Shown here: one piece after another, positions 9,739 through 17,604 of the stretch
Layout: every line of letters begins with the position of its first letter
Numbering within the stretch: position 1 is the stretch's first letter
Origin: Thalassospira lohafexi
Lineage (GTDB): Bacteria > Pseudomonadota > Alphaproteobacteria > Rhodospirillales > Thalassospiraceae
Assembly: GCF_002844275.1 (NCBI RefSeq)
Contig: NZ_NXGX01000002.1
Span: forward strand, 62,001-126,000
DNA length: 64,000 nt
Reading direction: 5' to 3'
Made by a program: the position numbers and the translations under genes
The notes under the pieces: generated by a model
The model's input: the letters and a program-made list of their open reading frames with translations, nothing else
Database searches by the model: none
What the model was told of the DNA's origin: nothing

Positions 9739-10212
9739 ATGGCAGCAAGAGGTAGAAAGCCCAAAGGACGCAGCGCATTTTCCGGCTTGTCGGTTATCGC
9801 ATCAGCCGTTTTGTTGTTCATGGTTGCGTTGCCGACATTCATTACACTGACGGTGGGGCTATTGCCGTCCTTGGTCGCCTTCATCTTTGACCGCAGCCCG
9901 GGACGCATGATGGCGCGTTGCGTGTTTGGTTTGAACTTTTCTGGTGTGGCACCCTATATTCTTGAGCTTTGGCAAGATGGTGCACAGACTGTCGGCGGGG
10001 CAACACAACAGATTTTCCAGCCACTTGCTCTTTCAATTATGTATGGTGCGGCTGGTTTAGGCTGGTTGCTGTATCTTGCGATGCCGCCAATTGTTGCAAA
10101 TGTTCTGAACCTGTCGGCTCAGCGCAGAGTTACCGAATTGCGCAAAAACCAGCGCGGACTGATCAAAACCTGGGGCGATAGCCTGATCAAGGAAGTAGAT
10201 CGGTCGGGCTAA
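9739..10212 (+). CDS. Small inner-membrane protein paired with the pseudokinase
   Basis: 157 residues with a basic N-terminus (MAARGRKPKGR), a hydrophobic hairpin at about 18-50 and another hydrophobic segment at about 97-125, and a charged C-terminal tail. I do not recognise a family. GGGA lies five bases before ATG 9739, and the gene starts nine bases after the pseudokinase stop, so the two are almost certainly translated from one message. Both are membrane-bound, so a shared complex is a reasonable inference, not shown by sequence. Convergent with rpoH, with a shared terminator between. Confidence 0.75.
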   Translation: MAARGRKPKGRSAFSGLSVIASAVLLFMVALPTFITLTVGLLPSLVAFIFDRSPGRMMARCVFGLNFSGVAPYILELWQDGAQTVGGATQQIFQPLALSIMYGAAGLGWLLYLAMPPIVANVLNLSAQRRVTELRKNQRGLIKTWGDSLIKEVDRSG

Positions 10213-10255
10213 TTAAACCTGCACGCAGTCAAATCAACGATGTAACAAAAAAAAG

Positions 10256-10281
10256 ACGGCGGACAATGTCCGCCGTAGTTT
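10256..10281. terminator. Bidirectional terminator between the membrane protein gene and rpoH
   Basis: ACGGCGGAC (10256-10264) pairs with GTCCGCCGT (10268-10276) and is flanked by an A run upstream and T-rich sequence downstream, so it can serve both strands. Confidence 0.85.
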
Positions 10282-10326
10282 TGTTTGATGAAGGGACGCG
10301 TATCAGGAACTCAACCCGGGAAGGGT

Positions 10327-11193
10327 TCAGTGCGGAAGATCAGTGTGAATTGATTTACGGACTTTCTCAAACGCGCGAACTTCGATCTGACGGATGCGTT
10401 CGCGTGATATGCCATAAGCAACACTCAGGTTTTCCAGTGTTACCGGGCTTTCCAGCAAGCGGCGTTGTGTCAGAATGTCACGTTCACGTTCATTGAGATG
10501 CGACATCGCACTTTTGAGCATATCCATACGCTGAAGGAACTCTTCGCGCTTGCCGTATGTCGTTTCCTGATCTTCTTCGTTGCTTTCGAGCCAATCAAGC
10601 CATTCACCATCACCTTCAACACGTACCGGCGCATTTAACGAGTGATCAGGACCGGCAAGACGACGGTTCATCATGATTACTTCGTCTTCGGTAACGCTCA
10701 GCTTGGTGGCAATGAATTCGACCTGCTCTGGCTGCAGATCACCTTCATCAATAGCCTGCATCTGGCTTTTGAGTTTGCGAAGGTTGAAGAATAGTTTTTT
10801 CTGAGCAGCAGTGGTGCCCATTTTGACCAGCGACCAGGAATGAAGGATATATTCCTGAATGGCGGCACGGATCCACCACATCGCATATGTTGCAAGTCGG
10901 AAACCCTTGTCCGGGTCGAACCGTTTGACAGATTGAAGAAGACCTACATTGCCCTCAGAGATCAGCTCGTTGACGGGCAGGCCATATCCGCGATAGCTCA
11001 TCGCGATTTTGGCCACCAGCCGCAAGTGGCTTGTAATCATGCGCCCTGCGGCGGCATCGTCATCGTGGTCTCGGAAGTCACAGGCGTACTGCGTCTCTTG
11101 TTCCGGTGTTAGCATCGGGTAACGGCGAATACGCTGTAGATATACAGTCAAACCATCTTGAGAAACTGTTGGAAGTGCATTTCCCTGTTTCAT
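10327..11193 (-). CDS. rpoH: RNA polymerase sigma-32 factor
   Basis: 288-residue group 3 heat-shock sigma factor. Region 2 is intact (GNVGLLQSVKRFDPDKGFRL then ATYAMWWIRAAIQEYI), followed by the RpoH box QKKLFFNLRKLK that separates RpoH from RpoD, and region 4 (LNERERDILTQRRL ... YGISRERIRQIE) with its helix-turn-helix for -35 recognition. It directs chaperone and protease genes on heat or misfolding stress. The start ATG at 11193 has GGGAGG eight bases upstream. rluD lies upstream on the same strand, 111 bases away, but a good promoter sits in the gap. The mRNA 5' region could carry a thermosensor; I did not find an obvious one by eye. Confidence 0.97.
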   Translation of the reverse strand: MKQGNALPTVSQDGLTVYLQRIRRYPMLTPEQETQYACDFRDHDDDAAAGRMITSHLRLVAKIAMSYRGYGLPVNELISEGNVGLLQSVKRFDPDKGFRLATYAMWWIRAAIQEYILHSWSLVKMGTTAAQKKLFFNLRKLKSQMQAIDEGDLQPEQVEFIATKLSVTEDEVIMMNRRLAGPDHSLNAPVRVEGDGEWLDWLESNEEDQETTYGKREEFLQRMDMLKSAMSHLNERERDILTQRRLLESPVTLENLSVAYGISRERIRQIEVRAFEKVRKSIHTDLPH

Positions 11194-11251
11194 TGAAGCC
11201 TCCCGTTATGCTTCGAAATGGTGCGGTTTATCCCCTGGCACCTTCCATCAT

Positions 11252-11279
11252 GCTATACATGGGTATTAGTCTTCGTCAA
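11252..11279 (-). promoter_or_regulatory. Sigma-70 promoter for rpoH
   Basis: On the minus strand TTGACG (11279-11274), 16 bases, TATAGC (11257-11252), about 59 bases before the rpoH start. Reading from rluD alone is therefore not needed. Confidence 0.5.
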
Positions 11280-11304
11280 TGGTATTTAGACCATAAAGTC
11301 TAGT

Positions 11305-12303
11305 TCAACCTATCTTAATGGATAGGTTCAGGCTTTCAATAAGAGCTATGAGGTCGTCGGGGAGGGGGGCTGTCGTCGAAATAAACGTACCTGTGTTTGG
11401 GTGCACAAACCCAAGGGTTCTGGCATGTAGGGCTTGTTTATTGAATGCGTTCAAAATTTCTTGCGTTTCGAAGTTGAACTTCTGTGAATATTTATTCTTG
11501 CCGTAAACAGGATCACAGACAAGTGAGTGCCCGATATGGCTCATATGAACGCGGATTTGGTGGGTTCTACCGGTCGCGAGGCGGCATTCAACCAGTGATG
11601 CCAGCGAGTCGTCGCGTTTTTGCAGTAATTTGTATCTGGTAAGTGCGTATTTCCCCCCAGATTTCAAGACCGTCATTTTCTTGCGATTGCGCGGACTGCG
11701 GCCGATGTTTCCTTCGATTTCGCCGTCGCTTTTGGCTGGAACGCCCCACACGACCGCAAGGTATGCCCGGTCGATATTGTCTTTATCTTCGGAAAACAGG
11801 GTCGAAAGACCACGATGTGCGGCATCGTTTTTGGCAACAACCATCGCCCCGCTGGTGTCTTTATCAAGTCGATGGACAATGCCCGGGCGTCTAACCCCGC
11901 CAATCCCCGACAGGCTGTCGCCACAATGCGCGAGCAAGGCATTTACCAGTGTGCCGCTTTCATTGCCTGCGGCCGGGTGGACAACCATGCCGGCGGGCTT
12001 GTTGATCACAAGAAGGTCATCGTCCTCATAAAGGACATCAAGCTTGATATCTTCGGCTTCGGGCAGGGCTGGCTCGGCAGGAGGGATCGTAAGGACGAAT
12101 TTATCGCCGCCTTTGACCTTTCCCGACATTTTCAGAACGGTTTGATCATTTTGCAAAAGATGCCCGTCTTCAATCAGGGACTTGATCCGGGAACGCGATT
12201 GTTCCGGCCATGCACCAGCCAGAACCCTGTCAAGACGTGCACCTTCGTCCGCGGACGTGGCGGTATGTTCAAGGATCTCTGTACTCTGATCGGTGTCGTT
12301 CAT
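11305..12303 (-). CDS. rluD: 23S rRNA pseudouridine synthase, RluD type
   Basis: 332 residues. An N-terminal S4 RNA-binding domain (about 18-72) is followed by the RluA/RluC/RluD catalytic domain, with GIVHRLDKDTSG at 141-152 holding the catalytic aspartate (about D147) and RTHQIRVHMSHIGHSLVCDP towards the C-terminus. By family it isomerises uridines in helix 69 of 23S rRNA, although RluA-family members with other targets look alike. It starts at ATG 12303 with no strong ribosome-binding site. The adjacent rpoH and the divergent small membrane protein gene (12595) recur around this gene in alphaproteobacteria as I recall. The 291-base gap to 12595 contains TTGACA at 12518-12523 but no convincing -10 box. 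Confidence 0.92.
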   Translation of the reverse strand: MNDTDQSTEILEHTATSADEGARLDRVLAGAWPEQSRSRIKSLIEDGHLLQNDQTVLKMSGKVKGGDKFVLTIPPAEPALPEAEDIKLDVLYEDDDLLVINKPAGMVVHPAAGNESGTLVNALLAHCGDSLSGIGGVRRPGIVHRLDKDTSGAMVVAKNDAAHRGLSTLFSEDKDNIDRAYLAVVWGVPAKSDGEIEGNIGRSPRNRKKMTVLKSGGKYALTRYKLLQKRDDSLASLVECRLATGRTHQIRVHMSHIGHSLVCDPVYGKNKYSQKFNFETQEILNAFNKQALHARTLGFVHPNTGTFISTTAPLPDDLIALIESLNLSIKIG

Positions 12304-12594
12304 CTGTCAAATGTATGTTGTTATGCCATGCAAGGCGACATCGTTATGACGTCAGGGCAGGCGTGATACCTTTGTTTTGCAGGTTTTAGCGCGTCTGACG
12401 TGTAATGCAATCAAATGAAATGTGGTGACAGACTTTTAATCATGCTTGATCCTCATCACAATCACGGATCAATCGCATTTTGGGAACTTGCAATTCGTTG
12501 ACCATGGCGCTATGGCGTTGACATACGTTTTGCGTGATCGGTTTCACAAGGTCGAAAATGCAGCGATCACACAGTTTTATCGGTTGGAAATACG

Positions 12595-12981
12595 ATGCGT
12601 ATCGTTAAGGTTTTAGTTCTTTTTATGGGTGTGCTGATTGTTGTCGGCATTGGTCTGGTGGCCTATGGGCTGTCCCTTGACAAGAATGCAGATGATCCAA
12701 AAACGACACCGGTTTCACCTGTAACCCCGTCTGTTCCTTTGGCGGGGGATGTTGTGTCATCAAATGCGGCACCAATGATGCCCTCTGCTTCGCTGTCTGC
12801 ATTTGGCGATATTGCGGTTGATATGGCCCCCGGCGAGAAACTTATTAGCTATTCCCGTCAGGGCGACGATGTGACCCTGCATATCGAGAGTGATGAGGGC
12901 AACGCTTCACGCCTTGTCATCGTATCGATTGAGAAAAAAAAGGTTCTGGGGCGTATCCTGCTTGGAACATCCGCGCAGTAG
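12595..12981 (+). CDS. Small single-pass membrane protein next to rluD
   Basis: 128 residues. One N-terminal hydrophobic helix (about 5-27) with two preceding basic residues acts as an anchor or uncleaved signal; a proline/threonine/serine-rich linker follows (about 35-65); then comes a compact periplasmic C-terminal domain (GEKLISYSRQGDDVTLHIES ... SRLVIVSIEKKKVLGRILL). It resembles the short alphaproteobacterial proteins coded beside rluD (sometimes listed as DUF6476), but this is recalled synteny, not a database result. ATG 12595 follows GGAA by about six bases. Function unknown. Confidence 0.7.
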   Translation: MRIVKVLVLFMGVLIVVGIGLVAYGLSLDKNADDPKTTPVSPVTPSVPLAGDVVSSNAAPMMPSASLSAFGDIAVDMAPGEKLISYSRQGDDVTLHIESDEGNASRLVIVSIEKKKVLGRILLGTSAQ

Positions 12982-13016
12982 GCGGCCATACGGGCCAATC
13001 AAAAGGAAAACAATGC

Positions 13017-13511
13017 ATGGGGGGGCAGGGCAGTGAACAGAACCGGCAGAACCAAAACCGGGTTTACTTTTCGGCACGCCTGCATGGAGAAATTCGGGAT
13101 CTTTGCGCCCTGCATTGGCCCGAGGAAACCTGTGGCCTTCTGATTGCGTCAAACGCCGTTCCTGATCGCATTCAGCGCGTGGTTGTTGCCCGAAATGTTG
13201 CTGATGAACCGCAAAAGACCTTTGAAATTGATCCGCAAACCTTGATTGATACCCACCGGACCGTCAGGGAAACCGGCGAGGAAATTGTCGGCTGTTTCCA
13301 TTCCCATCCGAACGGCAACGCCTTACCATCCAATACCGACCGGGACCGGGCCGATGAACACGCATTCTTGTGGTTGATCGTCGCGACTAACCACACCGGC
13401 GCACTGGCCAGTGGCATGTATCGGATCATGCATCAAAAAATGATCGATGCCGATAGTGGTGAAAACATCCGCTATTTCCAGCGCTGCAAATTGATTGAAC
13501 AAGATATCTGA
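13017..13511 (+). CDS. JAMM/MPN-domain metallopeptidase-like protein
   Basis: 164 residues forming a single JAB/Mov34 domain. The zinc-site pattern is complete: a glutamate in WPEETCGLL (about 36-37), then HSHPNGNALPSNTD (95-108), which fits HxHP-x7-SxxD. Eukaryotic relatives are deubiquitinases; prokaryotic ones often sit beside ThiS/MoaD-like sulfur carriers or E1-like enzymes and trim them or free cysteine. No such partner lies nearby, so the substrate is open. ATG 13017 is chosen because AAAGGA ends nine bases upstream; ATG 13013 is out of frame and stops after seven codons. It follows the small membrane protein gene by 35 bases. Confidence 0.88.
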   Translation: MGGQGSEQNRQNQNRVYFSARLHGEIRDLCALHWPEETCGLLIASNAVPDRIQRVVVARNVADEPQKTFEIDPQTLIDTHRTVRETGEEIVGCFHSHPNGNALPSNTDRDRADEHAFLWLIVATNHTGALASGMYRIMHQKMIDADSGENIRYFQRCKLIEQDI

Positions 13512-13563
13512 GCACGAAAACGCACGCGATTTGATCGGTATGAGCATGGGGCGGGGGACCGTG

Positions 13564-14658
13564 TTAGGCTTTCAGCGCACCAGGGTTTTTCGCCTGCTCT
13601 ACCGGTGTCCAATGCTGGGTCATCACATGTGCAAGTGCACGAACAAGAGCCCGCTCAACTTTACCGTCATCGGCCATCTTCATCAGAATGGAGATGGATT
13701 TTTCGATGCTAAAAGGTGGCTTGTAGGACCGGTCTTCGAGTAAGGCGCCCATGATGTCACATATGGTTAAAATGCGCGTTAAATCGGGAATTTCGGGCGC
13801 AGACAGGCCATCGGGATAGCCACTGCCATTGAGATATTCATGATGATGCCGCACACCATGCAGGATCAACGGATCAATATTGCCCTGTGAGGACAGTTTG
13901 TTATAGCCATCCATCGGGTGACGCTTGACGATGTCAAACTCATCCGCAGTTAACTTTCCAGGTTTGTCGAGGATCTCCTCGGGGATCCAAACCTTACCGA
14001 TATCATGTAAAAGCCCCGCCTGGGTTAGCTTGGCAATGTCTGAATTGCTCATGCCGGTGTTTTGCGCAAATGCACAGGCAATGCCGGTCACCAGCAGGAT
14101 ATGCTGGAATGTGGATTGGTGATAAACTCGGACTGTGCTGAGCCATTCTGAAATACCGAGATCAGCAATAGAAGCCGCAATGTTCTTACCAGCTTCGCTT
14201 ATTTTATCGATATTGACCGGTGTGTCGTCTTTGGCTTCGTCAAAACTGTCCTGAATGGCTTGGGCACCGGCTTGTGCTGCGGTAATGGCTGTTTGCCCGG
14301 TCATGCCCAAGGCAACGCGGCGTTCTTCAATATGTTTGGCCAATACTTTTTCGGTGATTGGCTTGGTGATGGTCTTTCTGGCTCCCAACGCGGTTGCCTG
14401 TAGTTCGTCTTGCAAATCGTTTTTGCCAATGGCAAAGATCTGATCCGAACCACGTTGTGATACTTTGCGAAATTCGCGCAATCGGGCGACCATTTCCGGA
14501 TTCCGAAGGTCGACATCAACCATCAAAATCATCGTGCTGCCCGGGATTGGCTTTTGCGGATCAAGCAAACGTACCCCGAACCCCATAAGTGCTGATGGCA
14601 ACATATGGCGGTGTTCTTCGTCGCAGAGGACATGGATAATGTTCTGTCTGTCGTTCAC
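13564..14658 (-). CDS. HD-GYP domain protein, probable cyclic-di-GMP phosphodiesterase
   Basis: 364 residues. The N-terminal about 110 residues look like a receiver domain with a plausible acidic site (MVDVD, about 48-50) and the KPI lysine turn (about 99-101), but it is divergent. The C-terminal HD-GYP domain (about 175-350) has LLHDIGK (216-222), HPMDG (247-251), the HHH cluster (271-273) and GSGYPDG (278-284), the signature of enzymes that hydrolyse cyclic di-GMP. Start codon is GTG at 14658 (no closer Met fits the receiver fold). It is the third minus-strand gene after the ProW/ProV pair, 89 bases behind it, and could be co-transcribed with that pair. Confidence 0.85.
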   Translation of the reverse strand: MNDRQNIIHVLCDEEHRHMLPSALMGFGVRLLDPQKPIPGSTMILMVDVDLRNPEMVARLREFRKVSQRGSDQIFAIGKNDLQDELQATALGARKTITKPITEKVLAKHIEERRVALGMTGQTAITAAQAGAQAIQDSFDEAKDDTPVNIDKISEAGKNIAASIADLGISEWLSTVRVYHQSTFQHILLVTGIACAFAQNTGMSNSDIAKLTQAGLLHDIGKVWIPEEILDKPGKLTADEFDIVKRHPMDGYNKLSSQGNIDPLILHGVRHHHEYLNGSGYPDGLSAPEIPDLTRILTICDIMGALLEDRSYKPPFSIEKSISILMKMADDGKVERALVRALAHVMTQHWTPVEQAKNPGALKA

Positions 14659-14747
14659 CGCGGCCCGCTATTTAAAGTGTTATCTTTGTTATTCCTGTCG
14701 ACTTATACCTGTATGAGATGAAATTCAACTATAAGCATTTTTTCATG

Positions 14748-15776
14748 TTATCGAGACAATGCGGAAATAACTTGATCTCGGTCAATCAATCCCACCCGAT
14801 TGTCATCTCGATCCATTACTGAAATGGTCTGTCCGGTTTTGAGCGATATGCTCACGATATCCTCAAGCCGTGTGTCGTCGCGAATGACAGGCGCGTTACT
14901 GTCATCCTCAGATCGCTCCGACCCGGGTGTTAAACGCTGCATGACGCTTCGGGCTCGCAGCACACGACCCCGGTTCACATCACGGGTAAAGGCTTGCACA
15001 TAATCATCGGCGGGATGAAGGATGATTTCCTCGGGCCGTCCGACTTGCACCAGTTTGCCGTCTTTCAAAATTGCGATCCGGTCGCCGAGTTTAAGTGCCT
15101 CGTCCAGATCATGGGTAATAAACACAATGGTTTTATGAAGCTCTGCCTGAAGCTTCATCAACTCATCTTGCATGTCACTGCGAATAAGCGGATCAAGGGC
15201 CGAGAAGGCCTCGTCCATCAAAAGAACTTCCGGGTCGGTTGCAAGTGCTCGGGCAAGGCCGACACGCTGCTGCATGCCACCTGAAAGTTGATCGGGGAAT
15301 TTGGCTTCGTATCCGGCAAGTCCAACCCGCTCAATCCATTTTGATGCGGCGGCCTCACGAGATTTACGATCTGTACCCTGAATTTCGAGGCCATAGGCAA
15401 CGTTATCCATCACATTGCGATGGGGCAGCAGTCCAAACCGTTGAAACACCATGCCAAGCCGTTTGCGCCGAAACGCATTCAAGGCCGGAATATCCATCGC
15501 AAGGATATCTTCACCACCAAAAGAAACGCTTCCTGCCGTTGGGTCAATCAGGCGGTTTAAGTGTCGGATCAGGGTTGATTTCCCCGATCCGGAAAGACCC
15601 ATGACGACAAAGGTTTCCCCCTGTTCAATCGACAGCGACACGTCATGCAGGCCAACCGTATGGCCCGTCTTGGTAAGGATTTCATCCTTATCAGAACCGG
15701 CCCTTGCCAGTTCAAGTGCCCCCTCGGGATCAGGGCCAAAGATTTTGAAAATATTGCGGATTTCGATGTAGCTCAT
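14748..15776 (-). CDS. Quaternary-amine (glycine betaine/proline type) ABC transporter ATPase, second copy
   Basis: 342-residue ProV/OpuAA-type nucleotide-binding subunit. Walker [11 protein letters not shown] loop VFQRFGLLPH, signature [15 protein letters not shown] and Walker [12 protein letters not shown] are intact. The characteristic ProV insert that reads SDKDEILTKTGHTVGL precedes Walker A. The C-terminal tail (about 285-342) holds one CBS-like segment, shorter than in ProV from 22840. ATG 15776 shares one base with the permease stop (TGATG), so translation is coupled. No binding protein is attached to this pair; the solitary one at 23703-24737 is a candidate partner. Confidence 0.92.
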   Translation of the reverse strand: MSYIEIRNIFKIFGPDPEGALELARAGSDKDEILTKTGHTVGLHDVSLSIEQGETFVVMGLSGSGKSTLIRHLNRLIDPTAGSVSFGGEDILAMDIPALNAFRRKRLGMVFQRFGLLPHRNVMDNVAYGLEIQGTDRKSREAAASKWIERVGLAGYEAKFPDQLSGGMQQRVGLARALATDPEVLLMDEAFSALDPLIRSDMQDELMKLQAELHKTIVFITHDLDEALKLGDRIAILKDGKLVQVGRPEEIILHPADDYVQAFTRDVNRGRVLRARSVMQRLTPGSERSEDDSNAPVIRDDTRLEDIVSISLKTGQTISVMDRDDNRVGLIDRDQVISALSR

Positions 15777-16636
15777 CACACGTCCTCCGCATGGCTGCGC
15801 TGTGATCGTTTGCCATAAGCCTGTCCGATCCGGTCAAACACAACCGCCAGCAACACAATCGCAATTCCGGCTTCCATGCCGGCCCCAACGTCCAAACGCT
15901 GAATGCCCATCAATACTTGCTCGCCAAGGCCGCGTGCGCCAATCATCGATGCGATCACGACCATTGAAATCGACATCATCGTGGTTTGATTGATCCCGGC
16001 CATGATATTGGGAAGCGCTAATGGCAACTGGACGCCAAACAGGATTTGTTTGCGGCTTGCACCAAACGAGCGCGATGCTTCGAGAACTTCCTGATCGACA
16101 AGGCGAATGCCCAAATCGGTTAGTCGGATGACCGGTGGTGCGGCGTAAATAACCGTGGCCAGAATGGCCGGAACCTTGCCAAGGCCAAACAGCATCAGGG
16201 CAGGGATCAGATACACAAAGCTTGGCATGGTCTGCATGGTATCAAGCACGGGCAACATGATGGCCCGCAGGCGGTTTGACATCGCCATGGCAATGCCGAC
16301 CGGCACCCCAATAATCACTGAAAGCGACGTGGCAACAATCATTAGGGCCAAGGTTTGCATCGCCTTGTCCCAAAGGCCGAGTGTGCCGATGGCAAACATC
16401 GCAATCACGAGGCCCACCGCCAGTTTCCAGTTCTTACTGGCATGCCACGTGATCGCGGCAATCGCAATCAGGACAACCCACCACGGGGCACCGCGCAAAA
16501 CCTGTTCTAACGCGACCAACACTGTCAGCAGGCTATCGGCAAAGGCCTCAAACGCCGCGCCATAATTGATCACCAGCCAATCAACGAACTGATTAACCCA
16601 TTTGCCCAACGGCACATTCAACTGTTCTGGAAACAT
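15776..16636 (-). CDS. Quaternary-amine ABC transporter permease, second copy
   Basis: 286-residue ProW/OpuAB-like inner-membrane subunit. An amphipathic N-terminus (LNVPLGKWVNQFVDWLVINY) is followed by about six hydrophobic helices and the EAA loop (EASRSFGASRKQILFGVQLP) that docks on the ATPase. DTMQTMPSFVYLIP and [20 protein letters not shown] are family hallmarks. It lacks the long glycine/proline-rich N-terminal extension seen in the ProW at 20518-21642. It is the first gene of the minus-strand run ProW-ProV-(HD-GYP). Confidence 0.92.
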   Translation of the reverse strand: MFPEQLNVPLGKWVNQFVDWLVINYGAAFEAFADSLLTVLVALEQVLRGAPWWVVLIAIAAITWHASKNWKLAVGLVIAMFAIGTLGLWDKAMQTLALMIVATSLSVIIGVPVGIAMAMSNRLRAIMLPVLDTMQTMPSFVYLIPALMLFGLGKVPAILATVIYAAPPVIRLTDLGIRLVDQEVLEASRSFGASRKQILFGVQLPLALPNIMAGINQTTMMSISMVVIASMIGARGLGEQVLMGIQRLDVGAGMEAGIAIVLLAVVFDRIGQAYGKRSQRSHAEDV

Positions 16637-16927
16637 GATGGCGCTTTGCCCGATCTGCTCAATAAATCAACGAGCGGAGGAGCCTAACAAGATCAATCTC
16701 GTAACACACGGTTAAAATGACCCGAGCACGGTGCTCCTGCCAGACGCTCCTGACATTCAGACCCTAGTGAAGCGTTGGGGAATGCAAATCTGCAATCAAG
16801 AGGCAGAAAGCGAATTTATCGAAATAATTTTAATTGATATCTGTGTGGCAATTCCCACGTCCAAACTTGTTTGTATTCATTGATGAATGCAGCCCACCTG
16901 TCGAACGTTGAAATGATCCGGGAGAGT
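16637..16927. promoter_or_regulatory. Divergent control region between the ProW copy and the periplasmic sensor gene
   Basis: 291 bases serving two divergent units. It contains the perfect palindrome GAGCAC-G-GTGCTC (16724-16736), a second inverted repeat ATTCAT-TG-ATGAAT (16875-16888), two copies of GCTCCTG (16733-16739 and 16746-16752), and AT-rich sequence around 16810-16840. The second repeat has the same arm-TG-arm layout as the one in front of the MarR-type gene. No unambiguous promoter was found. Confidence 0.4.
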
Positions 16928-17521
16928 ATGATGTCACTGAAATTGGTAACGATAACGACGGCATGCGCACTAACACTTATGTCGTTTGTTAGTGTAGGCA
17001 CCGTGCATGCCAATGAATATGAGGCCGAATTGAAAAGCTTCGCCGAGGACGTCAAAGGGTGGATTGGTGATCCGGTGGTGATTGATGCGGTCAAGATGCA
17101 GAACGAAAAGAATGCGTCACTCGGCCAGGCCGACATTGATGAGTTGGACAAACAGTGGCGGGCAGAAACATCCGCCGCTACTCAGCCCATGATCGATGAG
17201 GTTCTTGGTCGTGATCTGTCGAGCTTCCTGAAACAGAAATCCGAAGAATCCGAAGGACTGATTACTGAAATATTCGTCATGGATAACAAGGGCCTGAACG
17301 TCGGGCAAAGTGGCATCACCAGTGACTACTGGCAGGGTGATGAAGCCAAATGGCAAGAAACATACAGTGCCGGAAAAGATGCCATTCATCTTGGCGATGT
17401 CGAACTTGATGAATCGACCCAGACCTATCAGTCGCAATTAAGTCTTCCGGTGGTTGATGCCGCTGATGGCAGCGTCATCGGGGCGGTCACAGTCGGCATT
17501 AACGTCGAACTCTTGCAATAG
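16928..17521 (+). CDS. Periplasmic PDC/Cache-like sensor-domain protein
   Basis: 197 residues. A cleavable signal peptide (SLKLVTITTACALTLMSFV ... VHA, cut near residue 29) is followed by a single alpha/beta domain. The C-terminal half (FVMDNKGLNVGQSGITSDYW ... HLGDVELDESTQTYQSQLSL then PVVDAADGSVIGAVTVGINV) has the look of PDC/Cache ligand-binding modules normally found as the outer part of chemoreceptors and kinases. Here the domain is free and secreted. ATG 16928 is chosen since GGGAG lies just upstream; ATG 16931 is equally possible. The chemoreceptor gene starts 83 bases after the stop, suggesting that the two act together. Confidence 0.75.
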   Translation: MMSLKLVTITTACALTLMSFVSVGTVHANEYEAELKSFAEDVKGWIGDPVVIDAVKMQNEKNASLGQADIDELDKQWRAETSAATQPMIDEVLGRDLSSFLKQKSEESEGLITEIFVMDNKGLNVGQSGITSDYWQGDEAKWQETYSAGKDAIHLGDVELDESTQTYQSQLSLPVVDAADGSVIGAVTVGINVELLQ

Positions 17522-17604
17522 AACCCTGATCAAAACAAATGCCGGATGGATATGTCTATGTCTCATCCGGCATATAAATTTTGCAATATGACCGGAGTGA
17601 TGAG

